Source: an uncultured Roseovarius sp. (lineage in GTDB: Bacteria > Pseudomonadota > Alphaproteobacteria > Rhodobacterales > Rhodobacteraceae). Taken from it: 64,000 bases of DNA. Position numbers and translations under genes: made by a program. Numbering within the stretch: the first letter of the stretch is position 1; every line of letters starts with the position of its first letter. Positions 36,096 to 45,527 of the stretch are shown one piece after another. Location of the stretch: NCBI RefSeq assembly GCF_947489715.1, contig NZ_CANLER010000001.1:124001-188000 (forward strand), given 5' to 3'. Below the pieces are notes generated by a model. It made no database searches and was not told where the DNA came from. It worked only from the letters and a program-made list of their open reading frames with translations.

Positions 36096-36239
36096 GCCAA
36101 AGTAGTGAACGTCGATTATCTGATCACCTGGAACTGCGCAAGAGGCCGCGGGCAGGAAATCGCCTCACGCAGGCATTGTTCACACGCGGGTTCTGTGTCA
36201 AAACCAAGATCAAGGATTCCGAACGCAAGAGTTTAGCTG

Positions 36240-36893
36240 ATGACTGACTATGCCGAGCGCCGCACCATGATGGTGGACACGCAGATCCGCCCATCGGATG
36301 TAACCAAATTCCCAATCATAGACGCGATGCTGTCCGTCCCGCGCGAGGCTTTTGTGCCGCGTAACCTGCGCGAGGCGGCGTATGTGGGTGAGAACATCGA
36401 TTTGGGCGGCGGTCGCGTGATGCTTGAGCCACGCACTTTGGCAAAGATGCTGGATGCGCTGGAAATCCGGAGTGACGAACTGGTTTTGGATATTGGCAGC
36501 GCGCTGGGATATTCGTCCGCCGTCATGGCCCGAATGGCCGAAGCTGTTGTTGCGGTCGAGGAAAATGCTGAGATGATTTCAGATGCCCAGGGGCTGCTGG
36601 CAGAAAACGGGGCGGATAATGTCATCCTGCACGAAGGCGCGCTGACCGCCGGTGCGGCAGAGCATGGACCCTACGACGTGATCACGCTTCAGGGGGCGGT
36701 GGAACATCTTCCCGACGGCCTGAATGATCAGTTGAAGGATGGTGGACGTATCGGGTGTCTTTTCATGGAAGGGGCGCTTGGCGTTGTGCGCATCGGCTAC
36801 AAGATCGACGGCAAGATCAACTGGCGCTTTTCTTTCAATGCCGGTGCACCGGTGATTCCGGGATTTGAAAGGCATGCGGCATTTACATTTTAA
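36240..36893 (+). CDS. Protein-L-isoaspartate O-methyltransferase family protein
   Basis: 217 residues. VPREAFVPRNLREAAYVGE and LVLDIGSALGYSSAVMAR (SAM-binding motif I) match the PCMT fold; GRIGCLFMEGALGVVRIGY follows. The family repairs isoaspartyl residues using SAM, but members placed upstream of tolC in alphaproteobacteria are divergent in the active-site loop, and here the usual TISAP-like segment reads as VMLEPRTLAKM, so repair activity is uncertain. 31 bases before tolC. Confidence 0.85.
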   Translation: MTDYAERRTMMVDTQIRPSDVTKFPIIDAMLSVPREAFVPRNLREAAYVGENIDLGGGRVMLEPRTLAKMLDALEIRSDELVLDIGSALGYSSAVMARMAEAVVAVEENAEMISDAQGLLAENGADNVILHEGALTAGAAEHGPYDVITLQGAVEHLPDGLNDQLKDGGRIGCLFMEGALGVVRIGYKIDGKINWRFSFNAGAPVIPGFERHAAFTF

Positions 36894-36924
36894 ACCGGCA
36901 TAGACCGGGACATTGGAGGCTGTT

Positions 36925-38334
36925 GTGAAAAGAGACATTTCTAAGGGGTTTCAAGTAGCCGGTCTGGCTTTGGTAGTGGGGTTGAGCCTGTCTTTTTCCG
37001 CTCGGGCAGAGACGTTGGCGGATGCACTGGCCAGCGCATACGAACATAGTGGTTTACTGCAACAGAACCGCGCTCTGCTCAGGGCGGCGGATGAGGATGT
37101 GGCGATTGCCGTATCCGGGTTGCGCCCGATCATAAGCTGGACGTCGGATGTGACGCGGTCCTTTGGTCGCAATCGCAATTCGACGGGTTCGACCAGCCCT
37201 GAATCGACAGATGTGAACCTGGGCATCACCGGACAATTACTGCTTTATGATTTCGGGCGCACGCGGTTGCAGATCGAATCCCAGAAAGAGCTGGTTCTGG
37301 CCACAAGGCAAGGTCTGATCTCGGTCGAACAGCAGGTGCTGTTTCGCGCTGTTCAGGCCTATATGAATGTACGGCGCAACACTGAAGTGGTGGCAATCCG
37401 TCAAAACAACCTGCGGCTTCTGGGTGAGGAATTGCGCGCTGCGAAAGACCGTTTTGAAGTAGGCGAAGTGACCCGCACCGATGTGGCCCAGGCCGAGGCA
37501 CGCCTTGCGAATGCCCGCAGCGGTCTGGCGTTGGCGCAGGGTGATTTGACGCAAGCGGTCGAGGAATTTCGCGCGGCGATCGGGCGCAGGCCCGGAAATC
37601 TGATACCACCCAGCCGTCTGCCGCGCCTCTCGGGCGATGTCGAAGCCGCCAAAGGTGTGGCTGTTCGACGGCATCCGGATATGTTGCAGGCGCAGCACAA
37701 CGTGGCGGTGGCTGATCTGAATATCGCGGTTGCAAAGGCCGCGACACGCCCAACTGTCAATCTGGCGGCGCGTCTTAATGCCGGTGAGGAAATAGGCGGC
37801 AGCAATTATTCCCGCAACGGCACTGTTGGTGTCGAGATTTCCGGGCCGATCTACCAGGGCGGACGCCTGAGTGCCGCCACGCGTCAGGCCATGGCCCAGC
37901 GGGATGCACAACGCGGCGCCCTGCACGAAGTGCGCCACACGGTGAAACAGAATGTTGGTAATGCCTATGCCAATCTGCGCGCCGCTCAGGCGGCTGCAAT
38001 TGCCGGAGAAGAGGGCGTCCGGGCCGCGACAGTCGCCTTTCGCGGCGTCCGCGAAGAGGCAAAGCTGGGCGCACGTACTACGCTGGATGTACTTGATACC
38101 GAACAGGAACTGCTGGACGCCCGCGCCAACCTGATCTCGGCCCAGGTCGATGTCTACATTGCCGCCTATGGTGTTCTGGCCGCTACGGGGGAGTTGACGG
38201 CGAAGGATTTGAACCTTGGGGTCAAGACCTATGACCCGACCGCCTATTACAACTTGGTCAAGGATGCCCCCGTCAATAACAGCAAGCAAGGCAAGAAACT
38301 GGATAAGGTTTTGCGCGCTTTGGGCAAAAACTAA
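36925..38334 (+). CDS. tolC: TolC-family outer-membrane efflux protein
   Basis: About 469 residues from the GTG at 36925, with GGAGG five bases upstream. Signal peptide ends near SARAE. Two repeated helical halves follow: ETLADALASAYEHSGLLQQNRALL, EVTRTDVAQAEARLANARSGL and the second-half counterparts ending ARTTLDVLDTEQELLDARANL. TolC trimers form the exit duct for type I secretion and efflux pumps; it could serve the RTX protein in this window, but no exporter is nearby. Confidence 0.93.
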   Translation: MKRDISKGFQVAGLALVVGLSLSFSARAETLADALASAYEHSGLLQQNRALLRAADEDVAIAVSGLRPIISWTSDVTRSFGRNRNSTGSTSPESTDVNLGITGQLLLYDFGRTRLQIESQKELVLATRQGLISVEQQVLFRAVQAYMNVRRNTEVVAIRQNNLRLLGEELRAAKDRFEVGEVTRTDVAQAEARLANARSGLALAQGDLTQAVEEFRAAIGRRPGNLIPPSRLPRLSGDVEAAKGVAVRRHPDMLQAQHNVAVADLNIAVAKAATRPTVNLAARLNAGEEIGGSNYSRNGTVGVEISGPIYQGGRLSAATRQAMAQRDAQRGALHEVRHTVKQNVGNAYANLRAAQAAAIAGEEGVRAATVAFRGVREEAKLGARTTLDVLDTEQELLDARANLISAQVDVYIAAYGVLAATGELTAKDLNLGVKTYDPTAYYNLVKDAPVNNSKQGKKLDKVLRALGKN

Positions 38335-38406
38335 AACCTTTTCTAATCGGTTGTGTGAAAAGATGAGCGTGGCTAAACTGTGCTCAGGCAAGAGTGGTAT
38401 TCAAAT

Positions 38407-39747
38407 ATGTCGAAACCCGTAACTAATGTGGAAATTGAGGATGTTCTATCGTCCATACGCAGACTTGTTTCCAGTTCCGATCGTGTAGAGCGGGTGGAAC
38501 AAGAAGAAACAGATGAAGTCTCGGACAAGTTGGTTCTGACACCTTCTTTGCGGGTTGATGATGTTGTTGATGCCGATAAAAATTATGAAAACCAAGATCT
38601 TGAAGATCATTCTTCGAGTGGAAATCTGTCAGTGAATGGCGATGTGGAAGCGGTGGAAGATGAAAGTCTGGCCAGTGACGAATTGAAGTCCGACGAAGAG
38701 TTTCTTGAATTCGTGACAAGGACGGCTGATGCGGAAGAAGCTTCTGAAGCAGTGGACGAGATGCATGCCGACCTGACTGAGGATGCGGCTGCCGAGCATG
38801 AAGACGTCCTCGAAAATCTTGACGAAATCCTTTCGGAAAATGCCGAAAATTCTCTGGATATTGTGGAAGAGACAGACGCGTCTGAAAACTCTGATGACGA
38901 GGATCAAGGTCTTGGCGTCCTGACGCTGGATACAGCGGAAGAAGCGGCTGATGATACGGCCACTGACGAACACTCTGAGGATTTGACCGCAGATAACCTG
39001 CGTCGCCGGGCGGCAGAATTCGAAGCGATCGTTGCGGAGAAAGACGATCAATGGGATCCCGATGGGTCAACGCAGGACGAAAATGCTGCAATTTCCGGCG
39101 GCCCTGTTCCGTGGCAGGATCAGGATGAGCCCGATGTTGGCGATGTAGCTGATGACGGTGAAGAAAAGTTGATTGACCCCTTATCTGTCTTTGACGGGCC
39201 GCCTGATACGTCGCTTCAACCTGATGAGGCGTCAGGGGTGTCTGATCCGGTTGAGGCGGTGACGGACGACGCAAGTGATTTGACAGCAGCAGAAGCCCAG
39301 GAACTCGTCGAGGTAGATGAGGCGGACTTGGCAAAAGTAATCGCCGACGCTGCACAGGATGACGACGAGACTGATACGGAAGATGATATGCCTGATGCGC
39401 CCGGAGTAGGCGAGGCAGAAGAGATTGAGGCGGAGTTGATCGAGCCGGATTCAAATGAGGCCGAGCTTGCGGCATTCGCTTTCCGGGCACATGACCGATC
39501 GGCGCGTTCATCCGATGAAGATCAGGCCGATACCAAAGTGATGCCAACGGGTGCTGCGAACGCAAATACTGAAGCTGCCGGAGCAATTGAAGAGGCGTTG
39601 CTGGATGAAGAGGCGCTGCGTGATATGGTCAGTGATATCGTGCGGCAGGAATTGCAGGGCGCGTTAGGTGAACGGATTACGCGCAATGTCCGCAAACTAG
39701 TGCGCCGTGAAATTCACCGCGCCTTGGCTAGTCAGCAACTGGAATAG
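38407..39747 (+). CDS. Acidic PopZ-like protein (tentative)
   Basis: About 446 residues. A short conserved N-terminal helix ([17 protein letters not shown]), a very long Asp/Glu-rich disordered middle, and a C-terminal helical block [17 protein letters not shown] then [17 protein letters not shown]. This head-linker-tail layout and its place after tolC match PopZ/DUF2497 polar organising proteins of alphaproteobacteria, whose middle is also acidic and disordered. valS, the usual next gene, is not here. Sequence likeness is limited to the ends, so the assignment is tentative. Its 3' end overlaps cobQ by 16 bases. Confidence 0.6.
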   Translation: MSKPVTNVEIEDVLSSIRRLVSSSDRVERVEQEETDEVSDKLVLTPSLRVDDVVDADKNYENQDLEDHSSSGNLSVNGDVEAVEDESLASDELKSDEEFLEFVTRTADAEEASEAVDEMHADLTEDAAAEHEDVLENLDEILSENAENSLDIVEETDASENSDDEDQGLGVLTLDTAEEAADDTATDEHSEDLTADNLRRRAAEFEAIVAEKDDQWDPDGSTQDENAAISGGPVPWQDQDEPDVGDVADDGEEKLIDPLSVFDGPPDTSLQPDEASGVSDPVEAVTDDASDLTAAEAQELVEVDEADLAKVIADAAQDDDETDTEDDMPDAPGVGEAEEIEAELIEPDSNEAELAAFAFRAHDRSARSSDEDQADTKVMPTGAANANTEAAGAIEEALLDEEALRDMVSDIVRQELQGALGERITRNVRKLVRREIHRALASQQLE

Positions 39748-41198
39748 CCAGACGGTGTCTTGGCCAGTTCCAGGAGCATGTCCAGGTTCATATGTTTCTC
39801 TAGATGGAGTGCTAAGGCATCCAGCGTGTCCTCAACATCCGATGCATAGCTGAGCTGCGAAACGGCCCCGATTTCTGAAAGATATGTTGCGCGAAACGCA
39901 TCCGCCGTGAACAGCCCATGCAGGTAACAGCCCCGGATGCGCCCATCGGCGCTGGCTGCGCCTTCAGGCCGGTCGCCCACAGCCAGCCACGCATGAGCGC
40001 AATCCCGGCCGGTGGTTTCACCCAGGTGGATTTCATATCCCTCAACCGGATCACCGGTGGCGGGGTAGGTGGCGTGGGTCAGTGCCAGCCGTTTTTGCGG
40101 TTTCATCACCGTCGATATATCCAAATGGCCCAGCCCCTCCACCTGCATTTTTTTGCCTTCGATTCCTTCCGGGTCAGCAATCATCTTGCCCAGCATCTGG
40201 TAGCCGCCACATAGGCCCAGCACATGCCCGCCACGTCGGATATGCGCTGTCAGGTCGATGTCCCAGCCATTGGCGCGAAAGTCAGCAAGATCGGCAATGG
40301 TGGATTTACTGCCGGGGATCAGAACCAAATCGGCGTTACCGGGCAGGGGCTGTCCGGGCTGAATGATTTCTACGCTTACATCAGCTTCGGAGGACAGCGG
40401 ATCAAGGTCGTCGAAATTCGCGATCCGTGCCAGTCGCGGCACAGCGATCTTGCAGGTACCAACGCGTGTTGAGGAGATATCCAATACATCTTCCGCCGGT
40501 AAACGCCAGGCCTGATCGAACCAGGGAATGACCCCCAGCGACGGCCAGCGCGTACGCCGCACCGTTTCCACAAGTCCGGCATCGAAGAGTTTAGGATCAC
40601 CCCGGAATTTGTTGATTGCAAACGCTTTAATCAGATTGGCGTCGCTTTCTGGAAGAATGATTTGTGTGCCGACGATCTGGGCAATGACCCCACCGCGATC
40701 AATATCCCCCACCAACACAACAGGCACGCCCGCTGCTTCGGCAAATCCCATATTGGCGATGTCACCTGCACGCAGATTGATCTCGGCCGGGCTGCCGGCG
40801 CCTTCGATCAATACCAGATCGGCGGTCGCACAAAGACGGTGAAAACTATCAAGTACAGCGGGTAACAGTTGCGATTTTGCCTCGCCATATTCGGAGGCTT
40901 TCAACGTGGCAAATCGTTGGCCGTTCAGGATGATCTGTGCGCCGATTTCGGATTCGGGTTTCAAGAGAACCGGATTCATGTCGGTGTGGGGTGTGCGTCG
41001 TGATGCCAACGCTTGTAGCGCCTGTGCGCGACCAATCTCACCGCCGTTTGCCGTCACTGCCGCATTGTTGGACATGTTCTGCGGCTTGAATGGTGCAACC
41101 GACATGCCGCGGTTGGTGAATGCCCGCGCCAACCCGGCCACAATCATCGACTTGCCCACATTGGAGCCTGCACCTTGGATCATGATTGCTTTTGTCAT
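39732..41198 (-). CDS. cobQ: Cobyric acid synthase
   Basis: About 488 residues from the ATG at 41198 (GGGGCAG before it); the frame opens earlier. N-terminal [20 protein letters not shown] is the P-loop-like dethiobiotin-synthetase-type domain; the C-terminal half is a class I glutamine amidotransferase with [13 protein letters not shown] carrying the nucleophile Cys, and a late His in GCYLHGLF. It amidates four side chains of adenosylcobyrinic acid a,c-diamide in cobalamin synthesis. Confidence 0.95.
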   Translation of the reverse strand: MTKAIMIQGAGSNVGKSMIVAGLARAFTNRGMSVAPFKPQNMSNNAAVTANGGEIGRAQALQALASRRTPHTDMNPVLLKPESEIGAQIILNGQRFATLKASEYGEAKSQLLPAVLDSFHRLCATADLVLIEGAGSPAEINLRAGDIANMGFAEAAGVPVVLVGDIDRGGVIAQIVGTQIILPESDANLIKAFAINKFRGDPKLFDAGLVETVRRTRWPSLGVIPWFDQAWRLPAEDVLDISSTRVGTCKIAVPRLARIANFDDLDPLSSEADVSVEIIQPGQPLPGNADLVLIPGSKSTIADLADFRANGWDIDLTAHIRRGGHVLGLCGGYQMLGKMIADPEGIEGKKMQVEGLGHLDISTVMKPQKRLALTHATYPATGDPVEGYEIHLGETTGRDCAHAWLAVGDRPEGAASADGRIRGCYLHGLFTADAFRATYLSEIGAVSQLSYASDVEDTLDALALHLEKHMNLDMLLELAKTPSGYSSC

Positions 41199-41255
41199 GG
41201 TCTGCCCCATACTCATGCTCGCGGTGATACGCGCCAACCGCAAAAAGGGGAAGCC

Positions 41256-41840
41256 ATGAACACGCCCGCCCATCTGATTTTTGCGGCTGCCGCCTTTGCC
41301 CGCCCGCATGAGCGACGCCGAACCATCGCCGCGCTTGCGGGTGCGCTGGCGCCCGATTTTTCGCTCTATCTGATGGCAGGTTTTGCACTCTTCGTGATGC
41401 AGCTGAGTCCATCTTATGTGTTTGATACGCTTTATTTATCCGACGGTTGGCAAATGGTTTTCAAGGTCGACAACTCGTTCATCTTGTGGGGCGGGGGCCT
41501 GGCGTTGGCATGGTGGTTTCAGTCTTCGACCGCGATGGTTTTTGCAGCAGCGGGATTACTGCATCTGGCGTTCGACTTTCCACTGCACCACGATGATGGG
41601 CGGGCGCATTTCTGGCCTTTGAGCGATTGGGTGTTTCGCAGCCCGCTAAGCTATTGGGACAACCGCCATTACGGTGGCATCATCGGGCCGATTGAGATAT
41701 TGATCTCATTCGCCTTCTGCGTGTTATTGTTTTTCAGATTCGACAGTCTGCGGTCGCGCGCGTTGATCTGCATGGCGGCCCTCATGCAGCTTAGCCCAGT
41801 CTTTATCTGGGCCTATGTCTTCGCCTTGGGCAGCACCTAA
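41256..41840 (+). CDS. Membrane protein resembling YdjM-type metal-dependent hydrolases
   Basis: About 194 residues from the ATG at 41256 (AAGGGGAAG upstream). Starts [15 protein letters not shown] with an early His, several membrane spans, [11 protein letters not shown], then [23 protein letters not shown]. The HxxxDxxxH and Asp pattern resembles the inner-membrane YdjM/DUF457 group of predicted metal-dependent hydrolases. Divergent from cobQ. Substrate unknown. Confidence 0.75.
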   Translation: MNTPAHLIFAAAAFARPHERRRTIAALAGALAPDFSLYLMAGFALFVMQLSPSYVFDTLYLSDGWQMVFKVDNSFILWGGGLALAWWFQSSTAMVFAAAGLLHLAFDFPLHHDDGRAHFWPLSDWVFRSPLSYWDNRHYGGIIGPIEILISFAFCVLLFFRFDSLRSRALICMAALMQLSPVFIWAYVFALGST

Positions 41841-41873
41841 AAAAACGAAAAGCCCCGCCGTCAGGCAGGGCTT
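41838..41873 (-). terminator. Rho-independent terminator after the 106-residue gene (possibly bidirectional)
   Basis: On the minus strand AAGCCCTGCC-TGAC-GGCGGGGCTT forms a stem with one mismatch, followed by TTCGTTTTTTT. It lies 29 bases after the stop of the gene at 41902. Its T-rich side also overlaps the stop of the plus-strand gene. Confidence 0.8.
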
Positions 41874-41901
41874 CCGGAAACCGTTCTGGCTTCTGTTTAT
41901 A

Positions 41902-42222
41902 TCAGGCAGCTTCTGCCTGGGCAGCCGCGTTGCGGCGTTCGCTTTCCTCACGCGAGAGGGCCACGGATGTCCGTACCCCTTTCGACACAAATTCCATCAA
42001 ACCCGATACAACACGTTCATTCGGGTCGATCCCGGCACAGGTCAAAACCTCGCGCCCATCGCGCGAACGCGCCCAACGGGCGATCTGTTCCGGTCCGTTG
42101 CCATATTTCTTGTCGTCAGAAATGGCGTCGTCCAGCGCAGCCAGTACCACAGCTGCGAAGAGTTTACGTGCACGATTGCCCTGTTCACTTTTGAAGGCTG
42201 TGCCGTCAACGAAATCCTTCAT
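41902..42222 (-). CDS. Conserved 106-residue Rhodobacterales protein, unknown function
   Basis: Starts MKDFVDGTAFKSEQGNRA and is helical throughout: RKLFAAVVLAALDDAI, PEQIARWARSRDGREVLTCAGIDPNERVVSGLM, then a charged tail ending in Ala. I recall close relatives across Rhodobacterales (possibly DUF6280), with no known activity. Soluble and without signal. It has its own terminator; divergent from efp. Confidence 0.85.
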   Translation of the reverse strand: MKDFVDGTAFKSEQGNRARKLFAAVVLAALDDAISDDKKYGNGPEQIARWARSRDGREVLTCAGIDPNERVVSGLMEFVSKGVRTSVALSREESERRNAAAQAEAA

Positions 42223-42438
42223 GGTTCGTCCTTGTTTTCTTTGCTCTTGTAATTTTGGCGTGGCGTTCTTTATGACGATGTTTATCTGATTCGGATAGGC
42301 CTATAATGCATAGCTTCCATGCGTCAGATGCATGGCTTTTGCATGTGCAGCACGATATATCGTCGTCTTGCGCCCTGTCATGTCCCCAGATATAGGGTGG
42401 GTCAAACTTCGATCAACCTTTCGACAAGGTTTTGCCCT

Positions 42439-43002
42439 ATGCCAAAAATCAACGGAAATGAAATTCGCCCCGGTAATGTGCTGGAGCATAATGATGGCCT
42501 TTGGTCTGCAGTTAAGGTTGACCACGTAAAGCCCGGAAAAGGCGGCGCTTTTGCGCAGGTTGAACTGCGCAACCTACGAAACGGTTCCAAGTTGAACGAA
42601 CGCTTTCGCAGCGCCGACAAGGTTGAACGTGTACGCCTTGAGCAGAAAGACCAGCAATTCCTTTATGAAGATGACGGGCAGTTGCATTTCATGGACGCTG
42701 AGACGTATGAGCAGATACAACTTCCGGCTGATATTCTGGGTGACAGGCGGCCCTTTTTACAAGACGGCATGACGATCACTGTAGAATTTTACGAATCCGA
42801 AGCGCTGAATGCCACATTGCCGCAGAAAGTCACCTGCACCGTTGTCGAGACTGAGCCCGTGGTTAAAGGCCAGACTGCCGCCAATAGCTTCAAACCAGCG
42901 ATCCTTGATAATGGCGTCAAGGTGATGGTGCCGCCCTTTGTCGGCTCTGACGAGGCGATCGTCGTGAATACTGAGACGATGGAATACTCTGAGCGCGCCT
43001 GA
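42439..43002 (+). CDS. efp: Translation elongation factor P
   Basis: 187 residues from the ATG at 42439; the upstream open frame is not needed. The N-terminal KOW-like domain has [13 protein letters not shown] with Lys34, the position modified in bacteria that use beta-lysylation; the two OB domains follow, ending in [23 protein letters not shown] rescues ribosomes stalled at proline runs. No epmA/epmB modification gene is in the window. Confidence 0.97.
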   Translation: MPKINGNEIRPGNVLEHNDGLWSAVKVDHVKPGKGGAFAQVELRNLRNGSKLNERFRSADKVERVRLEQKDQQFLYEDDGQLHFMDAETYEQIQLPADILGDRRPFLQDGMTITVEFYESEALNATLPQKVTCTVVETEPVVKGQTAANSFKPAILDNGVKVMVPPFVGSDEAIVVNTETMEYSERA

Positions 43003-43140
43003 ACGTAGCGGTTTTTGAATGGAGAAGGACCAGAGAGTGTCTTTTTCCTGATTTTACTGGTCGATGGAACGCTTGCTTAGGACTGATTAACTGCCGAAAA
43101 GCCGCCGCGCCACCGCAATGGAGGTCTTCGACAGTCTTGC

Positions 43141-44637
43141 TCAGATCGTCTGGTCGTAGTCACCCACGGATGGCTCGGTCCGGATAACCGTGTCGATATC
43201 GGCGAAAATTGCGCGCATTTCTGCGTCGCTTTCACTGCTTTCGCAGACCACCACCAAATTGGGCGTATTCGAAGATGCCCGCACCAGTCCCCAGCTGCCA
43301 TTGTCCAATATCACGCGTGCGCCATTGACTGTCACCACTTCCTTGATCGTCCGGCCTGCAATTTGCGCGCCCGCTTCGTGTTTGGCGACAAGCTTTTGCA
43401 CGAGCCTCTCCAACACGTCGTACTTTTCGGTATCCGCGCAATAGGGTGACATGGTCGGGGTAGAATAAGTAACCGGAAGCGCTTTGCGCAGGTCTGACAT
43501 CGACATGTCGGGGTTGCGGTCCATCAGTTTGCAGATTTCAACGGCGACGCGCATGCCGCAATCATATCCCCGCCCAACGGGTTCAGCCAGAAAGTAGTGC
43601 CCTGATTTTTCGAATCCAGCCAGCGCGCCGATTTCCTTGACGCGCCGCTTCATGTGGCTGTGACCCGTCTTCCAGTAATCTGCCTTTACGCCGTTGGCGA
43701 TGAGCTCGGGGTCCGACGCGAAAAGACCAGTGGATTTTACATCCGCCACGAATGTACTGTTTGGGTGCAGCTTGGAAAGATCGCGCGCCATGATAACGCC
43801 GACCTTGTCAGCAAAAATCTCTTCGCCCTCATCATCTACCACGCCGCAACGGTCGCCATCGCCATCAAAACCAAGTGCGAAATCTGCGCCACTGGTATTC
43901 ACGCTGGCACTCATATCGTGCAGCATTTCCATCGCCTCGGGGTTGGGGTTGTAGTGGGGGAATGTATAATCGAGGGTGTTGTGCGATGGCACGACTTCAA
44001 CCCCCAGACGTTCAAAAAGTTCCGGAGCAAACGCGCAGGCGGTGCCATTTCCCGTTGCGCAGACGACCTTGAGTTTACGGGTCATTTTGAAATCACCTAC
44101 AAGATCGTCCAGATATGCTTCGCGCACACCATCGACAAACTCATAGGCGCCGCTGGGGCGCGGTTCTCCTTTGCCTTGCAGAACGATATCGCGAAGCTCT
44201 CCCATTTCATCGGGACCATGGGTCAGGGGCCGTTCAAAGCCCATTTTGACACCTGTCCAACCGTTGGGATTGTGCGAGGCGGTGACCATCGCCACGGCAG
44301 GTACGTCCAGGTGGAACTGGCTAAAATAAGCCATCGGGCTGAGGCAGGGACCAATATCCTTGACAGTGATGCCCGCACGCATAAGGCCGAGGATCAGAGC
44401 GTTCTTGATGCTGAGCGAATAGTCGCGGTAGTCGTTACCGACAGCAATGACCGGTTCAATGCCACGGTTTTGCATCTGTGTACCCAGCCCCAGACCAAGC
44501 GCCGTGATGCCTGGCAAATTGATCTCGTCGGGGTATTTCCAGCGCGCATCGTATTCACGGAAACCCGTGGGTGTGATCATCGCGTCGCGCAGGAATTCCC
44601 AGGTGTTGGGGGTGACTAGAGGGAGGGGCTTGTTCAC
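43141..44637 (-). CDS. Phosphomannomutase/phosphoglucomutase
   Basis: About 498 residues from the GTG at 44637; the frame opens upstream but would overlap kdsA. Motifs: TASHNPNGWTGVKMG with the phosphorylated Ser, GFDGDGDRCGVVD metal loop, and FEKSGHYFLAE sugar-binding loop, then the C-terminal phosphate-binding VRASSNTPN. It interconverts hexose 1- and 6-phosphates to feed polysaccharide precursors. Downstream of kdsA with a 16-base gap, so one operon with the capsule genes is likely. Confidence 0.92.
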   Translation of the reverse strand: MNKPLPLVTPNTWEFLRDAMITPTGFREYDARWKYPDEINLPGITALGLGLGTQMQNRGIEPVIAVGNDYRDYSLSIKNALILGLMRAGITVKDIGPCLSPMAYFSQFHLDVPAVAMVTASHNPNGWTGVKMGFERPLTHGPDEMGELRDIVLQGKGEPRPSGAYEFVDGVREAYLDDLVGDFKMTRKLKVVCATGNGTACAFAPELFERLGVEVVPSHNTLDYTFPHYNPNPEAMEMLHDMSASVNTSGADFALGFDGDGDRCGVVDDEGEEIFADKVGVIMARDLSKLHPNSTFVADVKSTGLFASDPELIANGVKADYWKTGHSHMKRRVKEIGALAGFEKSGHYFLAEPVGRGYDCGMRVAVEICKLMDRNPDMSMSDLRKALPVTYSTPTMSPYCADTEKYDVLERLVQKLVAKHEAGAQIAGRTIKEVVTVNGARVILDNGSWGLVRASSNTPNLVVVCESSESDAEMRAIFADIDTVIRTEPSVGDYDQTI

Positions 44638-44653
44638 GGTTAGAACTCTTTCT

Positions 44654-45487
44654 TCAGATCGAAATAGGGTTATCTTTCGCCAACGCGTCAAAGCGCATCA
44701 ATGTGTCAACAAGATGGGGCATCGCGGCCAAATGGATCATATTTGGTCCATCGGAGGGCGCATTATCCGGGTCTTCATGGGTTTCAATGAAAACGGCGGC
44801 GACGCCGAGCGACACCGCGGCACGGGCCATCACCGGGGCGAATTCGCGCTGGCCGCCGCTAGAGCCGCCCTTACCGCCCGGTTGCTGCACCGAATGGGTT
44901 GCGTCCATCACCACCGGATAGCCGGTTGCAGCCAACTGCGGTAGGCTGCGCATGTCAGCGACAAGTGTGTTGTAGCCAAATGAGGTGCCCCGTTCAGTCA
45001 GCAGAAGACGGGTGTTTCCCGTACTTTCAAGCTTGGTTACGATGTTTGGCATTTCCCAAGGGGCCAGAAATTGCCCTTTCTTGACGTTGATTGCAGCGCC
45101 GGTTTCGCCAGCGGCTAACAAAAGGTCAGTCTGGCGGCAAAGGAAGGCGGGAATTTGCAGCACGTCACAAACATCTGCTACGGGGGCGCATTGATCAGGT
45201 AGGTGAACATCGGTCAAAACCGGAACGCCAAGCGTGTCCTTGACCGTTTGCATCACTTTCAACCCCTCATCCACGCCAAGGCCGCGCTTGCCCGAAAGCG
45301 AAGTGCGATTGGCCTTATCGAAAGAGCCCTTGAAGATGAATTGTGCACCCGCAGCACGGCAAGCTTCAAGCATGGTGCCCGCAATCATTTGTGCATGATC
45401 TGCGCTTTCAAGCTGGCAGGGGCCGGCAATCACGGTCAACGGTTGGTCATTCCCCACGCTCAGAGTGGCTATATTTACCTGTTTCAT
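44654..45487 (-). CDS. kdsA: 3-deoxy-8-phosphooctulonate synthase
   Basis: About 277 residues (start at 45487 or a Met slightly upstream). TVIAGPCQLES, FIFKGSFDKANRTS, VLTDVHLPDQC, LQIPAFLCRQTDLL, MDATHSVQQPGG and IETHEDPDNAPSDGPNM are diagnostic of KdsA, which joins PEP and arabinose 5-phosphate. Kdo serves lipid A and the linker of group 2/3-type capsules. Its location beside kpsE/kpsT suggests a capsule role, possibly a second copy. Confidence 0.95.
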   Translation of the reverse strand: MKQVNIATLSVGNDQPLTVIAGPCQLESADHAQMIAGTMLEACRAAGAQFIFKGSFDKANRTSLSGKRGLGVDEGLKVMQTVKDTLGVPVLTDVHLPDQCAPVADVCDVLQIPAFLCRQTDLLLAAGETGAAINVKKGQFLAPWEMPNIVTKLESTGNTRLLLTERGTSFGYNTLVADMRSLPQLAATGYPVVMDATHSVQQPGGKGGSSGGQREFAPVMARAAVSLGVAAVFIETHEDPDNAPSDGPNMIHLAAMPHLVDTLMRFDALAKDNPISI

Positions 45488-45527
45488 GGGCTGCGGCATC
45501 CTCATGCAGTGCAGTTCAGGCTGCCGC

